Position numbers and translations under genes: made by a program. Below, piece after piece: positions 27,106 through 35,641 of a stretch of DNA of 64,000 bases. Under the pieces are notes generated by a model, which was not told the DNA's origin, ran no database searches, and saw nothing but the letters and a program-made list of their open reading frames with translations. This DNA comes from Marivirga lumbricoides (lineage in GTDB: Bacteria; Bacteroidota; Bacteroidia; Cytophagales; Cyclobacteriaceae). Location of the stretch: contig NZ_BMEC01000019.1 of the NCBI RefSeq assembly GCF_014636295.1, positions 21,698 to 85,697 on the forward strand. The letters are read 5' to 3'. Numbering within the stretch: the first letter of the stretch is position 1; each line of letters starts with the position of its first letter.

Positions 27106-27963
27106 TTGGAAGCGAAAGATACAGCATTTTCTAATAAAAAAACACTTCTTATAAGAGGAACCTTAATGGATTTAGCCCAGCCAAGGGTAATGGGAATCAT
27201 CAATGTTACTCCTGATTCCTTCTATGACGGTGGTAAGAACAAATTTATGAGTGAAGCCCTCACTAATGTGGAGAAAATGCTGGTTGATGGTGCTCATTTT
27301 ATTGATATAGGCGGTTATTCAACAAAGCCTGGGGCCCGAGAGGTGAGCCTTGAAGAAGAATTGGACAGGGTTCTGCCTGTTATTAATGAAATAAGTCTTC
27401 GTTTTCCTGAAGCTGTTTTGTCTATTGATACTTTCAGAAGCCAGGTAGCTAAACATGCTGTGGAGGCGGGTGCTAATATTATTAACGATGTTTCCGGAGG
27501 TAATTTGGATGATCAGATGTTTTCAGTGGTAAGCCAACTGAAGGTTCCATATATCCTGATGCATATGAGAGGAACCCCTGCTACCATGCAAAAGTTGAAT
27601 AATTACAACCATTTGATAAAAGATATTATCCAGGAACTTTCTGAAAAACTCGTGAAGCTAAGAAGATTGGCTGTAAATGATATAGTTATTGATCCTGGCT
27701 TCGGATTTGCAAAAAGCATTCCCCAGAATTATGAAATCCTTAAAAATTTAGCCTATTTTGACAGTCTGGAATGTCCACTTTTAATTGGGTTGTCTCGTAA
27801 GTCGATGGTTTATAAAACTTTAGGGGTAGATTCTGCCGAGGCGTTGAATGGTACAACTGCACTGAATATGACCGCGCTGATGAATGGAGCCGATATTTTG
27901 AGAGTACATGATGTAAAAGAAGCGGTTGAAACAGTTAAATTATTTAATACACTACAAAATTGA
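27106..27963 (+). CDS. folP: Dihydropteroate synthase
   Basis: The 285-residue product condenses p-aminobenzoate with dihydropterin pyrophosphate in folate synthesis. Signature parts are GIINVTPDSFYDGG (pyrophosphate loop), DIGGYSTKPGA, SIDTFRSQVA, NDVSGG, MHMRGTP, DPGFGFAKS and IGLSRKS. The start is taken as TTG at 27106 because the first ATG (27166) would remove the first beta strand (LLIRGTLMDL) that the family has. Its stop overlaps the TTG start of cdaA, so the two are translationally coupled. Confidence 0.95.
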   Translation: MEAKDTAFSNKKTLLIRGTLMDLAQPRVMGIINVTPDSFYDGGKNKFMSEALTNVEKMLVDGAHFIDIGGYSTKPGAREVSLEEELDRVLPVINEISLRFPEAVLSIDTFRSQVAKHAVEAGANIINDVSGGNLDDQMFSVVSQLKVPYILMHMRGTPATMQKLNNYNHLIKDIIQELSEKLVKLRRLAVNDIVIDPGFGFAKSIPQNYEILKNLAYFDSLECPLLIGLSRKSMVYKTLGVDSAEALNGTTALNMTALMNGADILRVHDVKEAVETVKLFNTLQN

Positions 27964-28811
27964 TAGTTGCTTTTAACATAGGGTTTTTAGAGGTAAGCTT
28001 AGTTGATATACTGGACATAGCTTTAGTAAGCTTTCTGCTATTTCAGGTGTATAATCTTATGCGTGGGAGTGTAGCAGTTAGGATATTCATAGGCTTTCTG
28101 TCCCTATACCTTATATACCTGGTGGTACGTGCAGCCGAGATGGAATTACTCTCAGCTATTCTGGGGCAATTTATGGGAGTAGGAGTTATCGCAGCAATCA
28201 TTCTGTTTCAGCAAGAAATTAGGAAATTTTTGCTTTTACTAGGTAAAACCACCTCATTTACCCGGGAGAATGGCTTTCTTTCAAATTTGCCCTGGAAAAA
28301 GAAGCAGATAGCCGGAGACGTGGACATCACGGCTTTAATAGAGGCGGCTAAATCTTTGGGAGGAACCAATATCGGGGCACTGGTAGTATTATCTAAGGGG
28401 TCTGAATTGCGTTTTTACGCTGAGTCAGGCGACAGGATAGATGCCTTGGTTTCCAAGCGATTGTTGATTGCTATATTTAATAAAACCAGCCCACTACATG
28501 ATGGTGCTGTTATTATTCACAAAGGTAGAATTATTGCAGCCCGATGTGTTTTGCCTGTTACTGAAAAAGATGTACCTGCCCAATTTGGGTTACGGCATCG
28601 GGCAGCAATAGGTATGTCTGAAGCTACAGATACTATTATTCTGATAGTTTCTGAGGAAACCGGCCAAATCTCAGTGGCCAGAAATGGTACGATTTACCAT
28701 AACCTTTCTAATCAGGAAATAAGATCGAAAATAAAGGAATACCTGATGGAGGAAACCCGTAAAAGAGAAAAGAAAACTGAAAAAGTGGAAGATGAAGAAG
28801 TTGTAAAGTAA
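27960..28811 (+). CDS. cdaA: Diadenylate cyclase CdaA (c-di-AMP synthase)
   Basis: The 283-residue product has three N-terminal membrane helices (about 15-35, 38-58, 65-85) and a DAC domain from about residue 100. The two catalytic motifs are intact: DGA at 181-183 (PLHDGAVIIH) and RHR at 212-214 (FGLRHRAAIG). It makes cyclic di-AMP, which controls osmotic and cell-wall balance in bacteria that carry it. The start is a TTG overlapping the folP stop. A charged Lys/Glu tail ends the protein. The folP-cdaA pairing is, from memory, conserved in Bacteroidota. Confidence 0.93.
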   Translation: MIVAFNIGFLEVSLVDILDIALVSFLLFQVYNLMRGSVAVRIFIGFLSLYLIYLVVRAAEMELLSAILGQFMGVGVIAAIILFQQEIRKFLLLLGKTTSFTRENGFLSNLPWKKKQIAGDVDITALIEAAKSLGGTNIGALVVLSKGSELRFYAESGDRIDALVSKRLLIAIFNKTSPLHDGAVIIHKGRIIAARCVLPVTEKDVPAQFGLRHRAAIGMSEATDTIILIVSEETGQISVARNGTIYHNLSNQEIRSKIKEYLMEETRKREKKTEKVEDEEVVK

Positions 28812-28977
28812 GGTGTTTTCTTTTAGAGGTGGAATTATGTGGTGCCTTAAATCGTTCTCTTTATGCAGATTAGATTTCAAATTTAACTCCGTTAGTTTTT
28901 TTAATTATATTGAAATAAATCTTTCATGCCTGCTAATTAATTTGGCGAGAAAGTAAAAAAGCGAAAAATTATTTTGT

Positions 28978-28985
28978 TACCTTTG
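28978..28985 (+). promoter_or_regulatory. Putative -7 promoter box of typA
   Basis: TACCTTTG matches the Bacteroidota -7 consensus TAnnTTTG and lies 75 bases before the typA start in a 249-base gap. A good -33 TTG at the usual distance is not evident. Confidence 0.4.
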
Positions 28986-29060
28986 CAACTTGATTGGTTG
29001 AAGGATTCATTTGAAATCACAACTAATTGATTATCAAATATTTTATTTTACACCAAGTCA

Positions 29061-30866
29061 ATGACAGAAATTAGAAATGTGGCCATTATTGCCCACGTTG
29101 ACCACGGAAAAACAACATTAGTAGACAAGATTATCCATGCTTGTCAGGTTTTTCGAGTAGGTCAGGAAACAGACGAATTAATTCTAGATAACAACGATCT
29201 TGAACGTGAACGAGGAATTACTATTTTAAGTAAGAACGTTTCGGTTACCTATAAAGACGTTAAAATTAATATTATAGATACTCCGGGTCACTCCGATTTT
29301 GGTGGAGAAGTAGAGCGAGTGCTTAAAATGGCTGATGGTGTTCTTCTTTTGGTAGATGCTTTTGAAGGCCCTATGCCTCAGACAAGATTTGTTTTAGGAA
29401 AGGCGCTTGATTTGGGTCTGAAACCAATAGTAGTAGTTAACAAAGTAGACAAAGAAAACTGTAGACCTGATGAGGTACAAGAGCAGGTTTTTGATTTGAT
29501 GTTTAACCTTGACGCTACTGAGGAGCAATTGGATTTTGTTACCATGTATGGTTCCAGTAAAAATGGCTGGATGAACCATGACTGGAAAACTCCAAACGAC
29601 AATATATTTCCTCTTTTAGATGAGATAATTAAAACTATTCCGGCTGCACCTACTAATGAAGGTGTGCCAAGATTACAAATTGTTTCTCTTGATTATTCTG
29701 CTTTTGTGGGCCGAATTGCGATTGGTAGATTATATCAGGGAACATTGAAGGAAGGAATGACTGTAGGTCTTTGTAAAAAGGATGGCTCAGTTAAGAAATC
29801 GAGAATAAAAGAACTTCAGATTTTTGAAGGTTTAGCCAAGAAAAAAGTAGAGGAAGTACACTCGGGTGAAATTTGCGCAGTAGTGGGAATTGAAGGCTTC
29901 GATATAGGTGATACTATTACAGATTTCGAGAACCCTGAGCCACTGCCAAGAATTTCAATTGATGAGCCTACTATGAGCATGCTTTTCACAATTAACAACT
30001 CACCATTCTTCGGTAAAGAAGGTAAGTTTGTTACTTCTCGTCACTTGAGAGACAGATTGATGAAGGAGACCGAGAAGAACCTTGCTTTACGTGTAGAACC
30101 TGCCGGTTCAGAGGATAAATTCTTAGTATACGGACGTGGAATTCTTCACTTGTCGGTACTAATTGAAACCATGAGAAGAGAGGGCTACGAAATTCAGGTA
30201 GGTCAGCCTCAGGTGCTTTTCAAGGAAATTGATGGCACAAGACATGAGCCTATTGAGCATTTAGTAATAGATGTGCCGGAGGATGTAGCGGGTAAAGCTA
30301 TTGAGCTTGTTACCATGAGAAAAGGTGAGCTTTTAGTAATGGAGCCTAAAGGAGACGTTCAACATCTTGAATTTGACATTCCTGCAAGAGGATTAATTGG
30401 ATTAAGAAATAACATCTTGACTGCAACAGCAGGAGAAGGTATTATGACCCATAGATTTAAAGGGTATGAGCCTTACAAAGGTGCTATCCAGGGAAGGATT
30501 AACGGCTCTATGATTTCTATGGAAGGTGGTTCTGCTACTGCTTATTCTATGGATAAATTAACTGATAGAGGTGTGTTCTTTATCTCTCCGGGAGATGAAT
30601 TGTATGTTGGTCAGGTAATTGGAGAGCATTCAAGAGATAATGACTTGGTGGTAAATGTAGTGAAGGGAAAGAAATTAACTAACATGCGTGCTTCAGGCTC
30701 AGATGATAATACTAAGCTGGCGCCACCGAAGAAATTCTCTCTGGAGGAAGCTTTAGAATATATTCAGAAAGATGAGTACTTAGAGTTAACTCCTAAGAGC
30801 ATCAGGATGCGTAAAATCTATCTTGATGAGAATGAGAGAAAGAGAATGGCTAATAAAATGGAGTAA
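29061..30866 (+). CDS. typA: Translational GTPase TypA/BipA
   Basis: The 601-residue product has all G motifs: AHVDHGKTTL (G1), RERGITILSKN (G2), DTPGHSDFGGEVERV (G3) and NKVDKE (G4). Domain II, the EF-G-like domains III and V, and the BipA-specific C-terminal domain (about 480-600, with RGVFFISPGDELYVGQVIGE, in part) follow. It is a ribosome-associated GTPase of the EF-G family acting in 50S assembly and stress adaptation. Monocistronic, with its own promoter box and terminator. Confidence 0.97.
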   Translation: MTEIRNVAIIAHVDHGKTTLVDKIIHACQVFRVGQETDELILDNNDLERERGITILSKNVSVTYKDVKINIIDTPGHSDFGGEVERVLKMADGVLLLVDAFEGPMPQTRFVLGKALDLGLKPIVVVNKVDKENCRPDEVQEQVFDLMFNLDATEEQLDFVTMYGSSKNGWMNHDWKTPNDNIFPLLDEIIKTIPAAPTNEGVPRLQIVSLDYSAFVGRIAIGRLYQGTLKEGMTVGLCKKDGSVKKSRIKELQIFEGLAKKKVEEVHSGEICAVVGIEGFDIGDTITDFENPEPLPRISIDEPTMSMLFTINNSPFFGKEGKFVTSRHLRDRLMKETEKNLALRVEPAGSEDKFLVYGRGILHLSVLIETMRREGYEIQVGQPQVLFKEIDGTRHEPIEHLVIDVPEDVAGKAIELVTMRKGELLVMEPKGDVQHLEFDIPARGLIGLRNNILTATAGEGIMTHRFKGYEPYKGAIQGRINGSMISMEGGSATAYSMDKLTDRGVFFISPGDELYVGQVIGEHSRDNDLVVNVVKGKKLTNMRASGSDDNTKLAPPKKFSLEEALEYIQKDEYLELTPKSIRMRKIYLDENERKRMANKME

Positions 30867-30891
30867 GATCCAGTTTTAATAAATACTAAAG

Positions 30892-30922
30892 AGGCTAATC
30901 CATAATTGGATTGGCCTTTTTT
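30892..30922 (+). terminator. Terminator of typA
   Basis: AGGCTAATCCA (30892-30902) pairs with TGGATTGGCCT (30907-30917), one U-G pair included, followed by a T run. It sits 25 bases after the typA stop. Confidence 0.88.
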
Positions 30923-30955
30923 ATTGGCAGTGCCTATGAAATGGAATTGGCGCTT

Positions 30956-31993
30956 TCAATACATGTGTCCTTTTCTTCTCTTTTTCCATCTCTCTAAAGC
31001 ATATTGTTGCATGTCTACCACTTCATCTTTTTCATCAACTATTTCAAAACCTATTAAGGTTTCTATAATGTCCTCAAGTGTAATAATGCCGTCAACTCCG
31101 CCATATTCATCAACGATAAGCGCTATATGTTCTTTTTCTGCTATTAATTTTTCCCAGGCAGTAAACAAAGTGGTTGACTCCCCAAAAGCTACTATTTCTC
31201 GCTTTAATTCCTTCAATTCAATGTCAAATTGATCGTCAGCCAGTTTTTCAAATACTTGCTGACGAAAAATATAGCCTGTGATGTTATCTCTGTTTTTTTT
31301 ATAAATAGGAATTCGGGAAAATTGAAGAAATTCTTTGTTATCGTTGAATTCCTCTAATCTTGTTTTTTCATCTGCACTAACCATTACTACCCTGGGTGTC
31401 ATTATATCAGAAACCTTAGTGCTTTTTAGTTGGATTAAATTTTGGATGATTTTGTTTTCTTTATCTCCAAAAATTCCTTCTTCCGTACCAATGTTGGCTA
31501 AAGCGGAAATCTCTTCCCGGCTTGTAGTAAGCTCTGGTTCCTTCCTTAGAATTAATTTTGTGATAGCCGCTGATAATAAAACCAGTGGATATGTGATAAT
31601 TATCAGCACTTTTAACACTTTTGCTGTAAAGGGTGCAAGCTCTTTGCTAAAGTTGGCACCTAATGTTTTAGGAATGATTTCCGTAAATATTAGGATTAAG
31701 AGGGTGAGAACTGCTGAAACTAAACCAAAATAGGCCTCTCCAAATACAATTGTAGCCTGTGCGCCAACTCCTGCTGCACCTATCGTATGTGCCACGGTGT
31801 TGAGCGATAAAATAGCCGACAATGGTTTGTCAATATTTTGTTTCATTTCAATTAAGGTACTGGCTGACTTACTACCTTTTTCTGATTTTGCCATCAAATG
31901 AGAGAGAGGTACTGATAATATGGCGGACTCAAGAATAGAGCACAAAAAAGAAGTGAAAAGAGCAATAAAAAGGTAAACTAGCAGTAAAGTCAT
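30956..31993 (-). CDS. CNNM/CBS-domain membrane protein (CorC/hemolysin-C-like)
   Basis: The ATG at 31993 is preferred over the upstream TTG at 32047 because it places the first membrane helix (LLLVYLFIALFTSFLCSILES, in part) right at the N-terminus. About 345 residues: a DUF21/CNNM membrane domain (to about 170) with the EIIPKTLGA motif, then two CBS domains (VSDIMTPRVVMV; HIALIVDEYGGVDGIITLEDIIE, in part). The family includes magnesium and cobalt efflux proteins. The C-terminal CorC_HlyC transport domain is missing; the protein ends shortly after CBS2. Convergent with typA. Confidence 0.88.
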   Translation of the reverse strand: MTLLLVYLFIALFTSFLCSILESAILSVPLSHLMAKSEKGSKSASTLIEMKQNIDKPLSAILSLNTVAHTIGAAGVGAQATIVFGEAYFGLVSAVLTLLILIFTEIIPKTLGANFSKELAPFTAKVLKVLIIITYPLVLLSAAITKLILRKEPELTTSREEISALANIGTEEGIFGDKENKIIQNLIQLKSTKVSDIMTPRVVMVSADEKTRLEEFNDNKEFLQFSRIPIYKKNRDNITGYIFRQQVFEKLADDQFDIELKELKREIVAFGESTTLFTAWEKLIAEKEHIALIVDEYGGVDGIITLEDIIETLIGFEIVDEKDEVVDMQQYALERWKKRRKGHMY

Positions 31994-32429
31994 ATTGTTT
32001 TTAGATGCAGATAATATTACTAACGGAAAGAATTCCGATTGTTTCAATTTACCCTCAAAAGCTTTTATTATTACAGTAGTATGTTCTTCGTTATCTAGAA
32101 ACTTGATTGATAAAATGATTTTCCAGCCAAAGCAGGAATACTCTGACAGACTTTGAGAGTAATTTGGGAATTTCGCTCAGGTTTAATAGAAAGGATTGCT
32201 GTGCTGTGTTCGCAATAACCATTTGATTTTAGGTGGTACTTCATTACTAAGATTGCTTCGTACATTACGATAAACTAGTTGATTGGAATGAAGCTCAATC
32301 AGCAAGCATTATAGGTTTTTCACCATTACAAAAGCCGACAATTATCGTCATTCTGCAAATTTTTGGAGCTCAGCGAAAAAATTGTCAGGGGTCTTATCAA
32401 TGAAATGAAATTTCATCTACACCACTAGT

Positions 32430-32690
32430 CCTCGTTTGCACCCTATTTCCGCGGGTGTTTGGTACCTTGGTGTACCTTTTGGCAAAGCTGAAAACTCCAA
32501 TATTTATGATAGGGATCCATTGATTCTCTTGTTTGGCTTAGTGTTTCCGGACTTTGAAGTGGGCTATAGCTATGATTTTACCATTTCGGATATTGGGGAT
32601 GCTTCTGGTGGCGCACATGAAATATCTATTGTCTACGATTTTGTTGCTAAATTTAAGAAAAGAGCGGTTTTTGCCTTGTCCTTCTTTTAA
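32430..32690 (+). pseudogene. PorP/SprF C-terminal remnant
   Basis: About 85 residues in an open frame that starts without a credible start codon (only a TTG at 32436). They read as the last strands of a PorP/SprF barrel: SAGVWYLGVPFGKAEN, then FPDFEVGYSYDFTISDIGD and GGAHEISIVYDF, followed by a basic tail. The intact family member at 14601-16028 carries the same block as YTVGYSYEMP and STHEVMVGIRF. About 200 N-terminal residues are missing. The fragment starts within a repeated 16-mer, which suggests breakage by an element. Confidence 0.75.
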
Positions 32691-32734
32691 AAAAATTAAG
32701 CCCGATTATCCAAATTAACTCACCCCAGCTAACC

Positions 32735-32795
32735 GTCATTGCGAACATGCTATTATTTCAATGTCAATTGAAATAATTCATGTTTGGCAATCTTT
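32735..32795. repeat. Dispersed palindromic repeat (REP-like), degenerate
   Basis: A core of ATTATTTCAA, six bases and TTGAAATAAT is extended by AACATG/CATGTT. It is bounded by GTCATTGCG on the left and GGCAATCTTTT on the right. These outer words are those of a widespread intergenic palindromic repeat class (GTCATTGCG...GCAATCT). The copy is imperfect. It can fold on either strand. Confidence 0.5.
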
Positions 32796-32884
32796 TGGTT
32801 TGGAACTTCATACGTATTGTCTACATTTCATAATACTACCGCGGTTTTCTATGGCTTCAATAAAGTCATGAGGAAAATTTCGCT

Positions 32885-32907
32885 AGTCCTCGTTTGCAAC
32901 CAGGACT
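32885..32907. repeat. Hairpin repeat containing the second 16-mer copy
   Basis: AGTCCT, C, GTT, TGC, AAC, C, AGGACT: a near-perfect inverted repeat with one C-C mismatch. Its left half is part of the 16-base word also found at 32425-32440, where the right half is lost. This is the form expected of a small mobile hairpin or REP sequence. Confidence 0.45.
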
Positions 32908-33482
32908 CTAAAAAAAATGAGTTTTCAACTTAGAAAGCTAACTTGTACTAAACCTGTTCTTCAAGAACCATCCAGCGCCTGCTACTTCGTATGAGCTAAA
33001 AGCTCGCAAAAGTCAGGGGATAGACTACTTCTTTTTAAGCATTGAAAAAGCTTGGTCTAAGCAAGCATCCTCGTTACAGCCTAAAATCCGTATTTTTCAC
33101 TAAAGTTCTAGGTTTTCAGGTGTTTTAAATGAATTTTAATTACTAACATGGAGGTTTGGTTATTTAAAATGCAAATTCTGATTTGAAATTCAGATTCCAT
33201 TTCTACAGCAATTACTGATTTATTGAGCAAAAGGGAGTAGCCTGGGTTAATTGTTAGGATAATACTTATAGCAATGAATAAAACTATTATTAAGCTCTTT
33301 GGCTCGTTTGGTATAAATTGATCAAATTGTTCCGGCTCTAGCAGCCTCTTTTTAAGCCTGATAAAGCGGTCTTTGGAAATTAGAAATTAGAAATAGGTCA
33401 GGAGAATCTAAGGCTTGTGTTTTTGTTCAATTTTTACTTTGTTAGTACTCTTTATTAATTGGGAAATTCAATTAGTATTTTG

Positions 33483-34511
33483 TTAATTATTAAACTGGAT
33501 AATTTTTTCGAGATAAACCTCTTGATTCTGCCCCTTTATTTTACTATTTACAGTTAAATCCTCGTCTTTATTAGTGCTAATTGTTAAAATGCCATAATTA
33601 AGCTTAGCAATCAGATCGCCCTCTCTATGTTGATTATATTCCTCCGAGGCCTCTTTCCATGTATGTGTAAGGCCGCTTGACGTAATGTCAACCAGGGGGT
33701 AGGACAGGTCTTTCCATTCAATCGAGGATATTTCTGCAATATGTCTGTCGCCACTAAGCAAAAGGACACCTTGAGGTTTTCTGGCAGCTAAAAGATCAAA
33801 GAGTTTTTTCCTTTCATTGGGGAAATTAGCCCACTTCTCATAATTATGGTCTTCAGCAATGAATTGAATTCCTAAAGCAATAATGAACAAATCTATAGAG
33901 GTATCACTTAGTTCTTTTTCAAGCCAGTTCCACTGTTCAGTTCCTAAAATAGAACCCGTTTTATTAGGGGTATACTTTTTATCAATCTTTTGGAGTGGAT
34001 CCCGATGGTACCTGGCATCTAAAAGGAGAATGCTTATCTTCCTGCCATTCCAGTTAATCTGGTAAGAAGAATAAGCTCCTTCTCTTTCTCTTCTCAAACT
34101 TTCAGCCGGTACATCGAAGAAATCTAATAACAATTGCTGACTTTCTTTTTTGTTCGGATACTCTTTCCCTGCATCATTTTTTCCATAGTCGTGGTCATCC
34201 CAAACTCCCAGAATGGTGGTTTGTTTTTGTAATGCGACATAATCTGGTTGGCTTTTTTGTGCTGCATATTTTTCCTCCAGCAATTTCATATCTTCCGTAT
34301 CACCGTAAATATTGTCGCCTAAAAAGAGGAAAAAATCTGGTTGATGTTTAACTACATCCTTCCAAAGCGGCTGTGGCTTGTTTTGCTTGTTGCAAGAACC
34401 AAAAGTAATAACGAGTGATTCCTTAGGAGAGATATTGAATGTTTGATCCTGCGCAAGGATATTAAAACTTAAGCGTAATAAAATGAATAATAAAATGGAT
34501 TGCTTTTTCAC
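33483..34511 (-). CDS. PhoD-like alkaline phosphatase/phosphodiesterase
   Basis: The 342-residue product starts with GTG and a signal peptide (ILAQ). Metallophosphoesterase landmarks are in order: FGSCN, FLGDNIYGD, GVWDDHDYG, LDARYHRD, and GDRHIAEI with SSGLTHTW after it. These are metal ligands of the PhoD/DUF7800 type. It probably releases phosphate or polar headgroups from phosphodiesters in the periplasm; the substrate is not evident. It lacks the N-terminal Ig-like domain of classical PhoD. It stands alone; nothing Pho-box-like was identified upstream. Confidence 0.87.
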   Translation of the reverse strand: MKKQSILLFILLRLSFNILAQDQTFNISPKESLVITFGSCNKQNKPQPLWKDVVKHQPDFFLFLGDNIYGDTEDMKLLEEKYAAQKSQPDYVALQKQTTILGVWDDHDYGKNDAGKEYPNKKESQQLLLDFFDVPAESLRREREGAYSSYQINWNGRKISILLLDARYHRDPLQKIDKKYTPNKTGSILGTEQWNWLEKELSDTSIDLFIIALGIQFIAEDHNYEKWANFPNERKKLFDLLAARKPQGVLLLSGDRHIAEISSIEWKDLSYPLVDITSSGLTHTWKEASEEYNQHREGDLIAKLNYGILTISTNKDEDLTVNSKIKGQNQEVYLEKIIQFNN

Positions 34512-34596
34512 CTGCTAGTAGATTTTAAGAACTGTAAATCTACAAAACTCAAATGCCGTGTGTGTTACTTAAAGGTTATTGCAGATAAAGTTATTA

Positions 34597-35385
34597 TTAA
34601 TTTTCAGGTTTTTCCAGGTCAATAATTAAATCAAGAACTGACTTAATTCTTTCAGAAGGGTAAAGTGTTAAAGCCTGACTAACTTTCATTTTGGCTAAAT
34701 TGAAATCTTTATTATTGATAGCGGAAATACCCTGGTTATAGTATTGCAGTCCTATTAGTTGTTCAATAGAAACTTCTTTATAAATAGTGTTTCCCTCAGT
34801 AGTTTGATAGTTTTCCGCTCCAATTTCAATAGTGTTTTGCACACTTGGGGGAGTTGGAGTTGGTTTAAATTGAGCGATGTGCTTAATAACCGCCTCTTCA
34901 TTCTTGATAAACCCTGAAATAGGGTCAGTGCTTTCAAAAATATAATCTCTTCCTTCCGCTCTGGCTACTATAAAAACATGATAATCAGTTTCAATAATTG
35001 AGTGTTCAATGTTGAAGAAGGAAAGTAAAAGCGAGTAAGCAATGCTTCCACTAACACAATCATAACTGCCAGATGAGATCATAGACTCAAAATCGGTATG
35101 CTTAGTATATTTCTTTAATAAGATCTGATGGGTTTTATAGAATAAATAATCCAGGAAATACTCAGTATCTGAATCTCTCTTTTTTTCAAGCTTAGTGATT
35201 AACTTATTCCATTGAGGAGTCTGCTCTAAACTTTCTATATCAATGACGGCCAGTTTTTCATAATTGTTTTTGTCTGAGCCAGGGAGGGAATTCATAGCAT
35301 AAGAAGAAAAACCGAATGCAAAACACACCAGAAGCATCAAATAAATGCATTTGCTGTTGAAACTGTATGTTGTTAAAGCTTTCAA
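34597..35385 (-). CDS. Secreted transglutaminase-like protein with TPR-like tail
   Basis: No ATG lies ahead of the hydrophobic segment. The TTG at 35385 gives a good signal peptide (KALTTYSFNSKCIYLMLLVCFAFGF, in part, cleaved after SSYA); an ATG inside it (35337) or a TTG further up (35427) are alternatives. The core has a Cys-His-Asp order: YDCVSGSIAYSLLL, then DYHVFIVARAEG, then FESTDP. This resembles transglutaminase/cysteine-protease folds. The C-terminal ~60 residues look like one TPR pair (GLQYYNQGISAINNKDFN). Family not recognised by name; enzyme activity is inference. Confidence 0.6.
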   Translation of the reverse strand: MKALTTYSFNSKCIYLMLLVCFAFGFSSYAMNSLPGSDKNNYEKLAVIDIESLEQTPQWNKLITKLEKKRDSDTEYFLDYLFYKTHQILLKKYTKHTDFESMISSGSYDCVSGSIAYSLLLSFFNIEHSIIETDYHVFIVARAEGRDYIFESTDPISGFIKNEEAVIKHIAQFKPTPTPPSVQNTIEIGAENYQTTEGNTIYKEVSIEQLIGLQYYNQGISAINNKDFNLAKMKVSQALTLYPSERIKSVLDLIIDLEKPEN

Positions 35386-35449
35386 TTCTAATGTTATCTT
35401 AATGTTAATTAAAACGACTATATTCAATTATAAGTTAACAAATTATTAA

Positions 35450-35457
35450 CAAATATA
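35450..35457 (-). promoter_or_regulatory. Putative -7 promoter box
   Basis: On the minus strand this reads TATATTTG, matching TAnnTTTG, about 65 bases before the TTG start of the transglutaminase-like gene. The surrounding DNA is extremely AT-rich, so a chance match is possible. Confidence 0.25.
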
Positions 35458-35641
35458 ATATTAAATTAATAAATAAATATGTGAGATGGTGTAATTTTTA
35501 ACTGTAAGATTCTGATAAACATTACATTAAATATTTTTGTGTAGTTGAATCCTATATTAAAGAGAAGTCTGCCAATGTTAAGAAATGTTAACATGGAGTG
35601 TGATGAAGACTGTGACTCAACTGTAAACCTTTAAACAGAAG

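Larger units (their letters stand above)
32048..33482. other. Gene-free 1.4-kb region with decayed genes and repeats
   Basis: No intact gene is visible on either strand. It contains a PorP/SprF remnant (32430-32690) and an imperfect long palindrome flanked by GTCATTGCG and GGCAATCTTTT (32735-32795). A 16-base direct repeat CTAGTCCTCGTTTGCA occurs at 32425-32440 and 32883-32898, the second copy inside a hairpin. There are also degenerate CGTCATTCTG and GATTGCTTCGT pieces (near 32346 and 32254) and a short AAATTAG tandem near 33380. The region looks like a site of past insertion and decay. Confidence 0.6.

Noticed and set aside
30906-31232. Open frame opposite the CNNM/CBS gene
   Set aside because: Antisense shadow; the minus strand carries the conserved CBS motifs.
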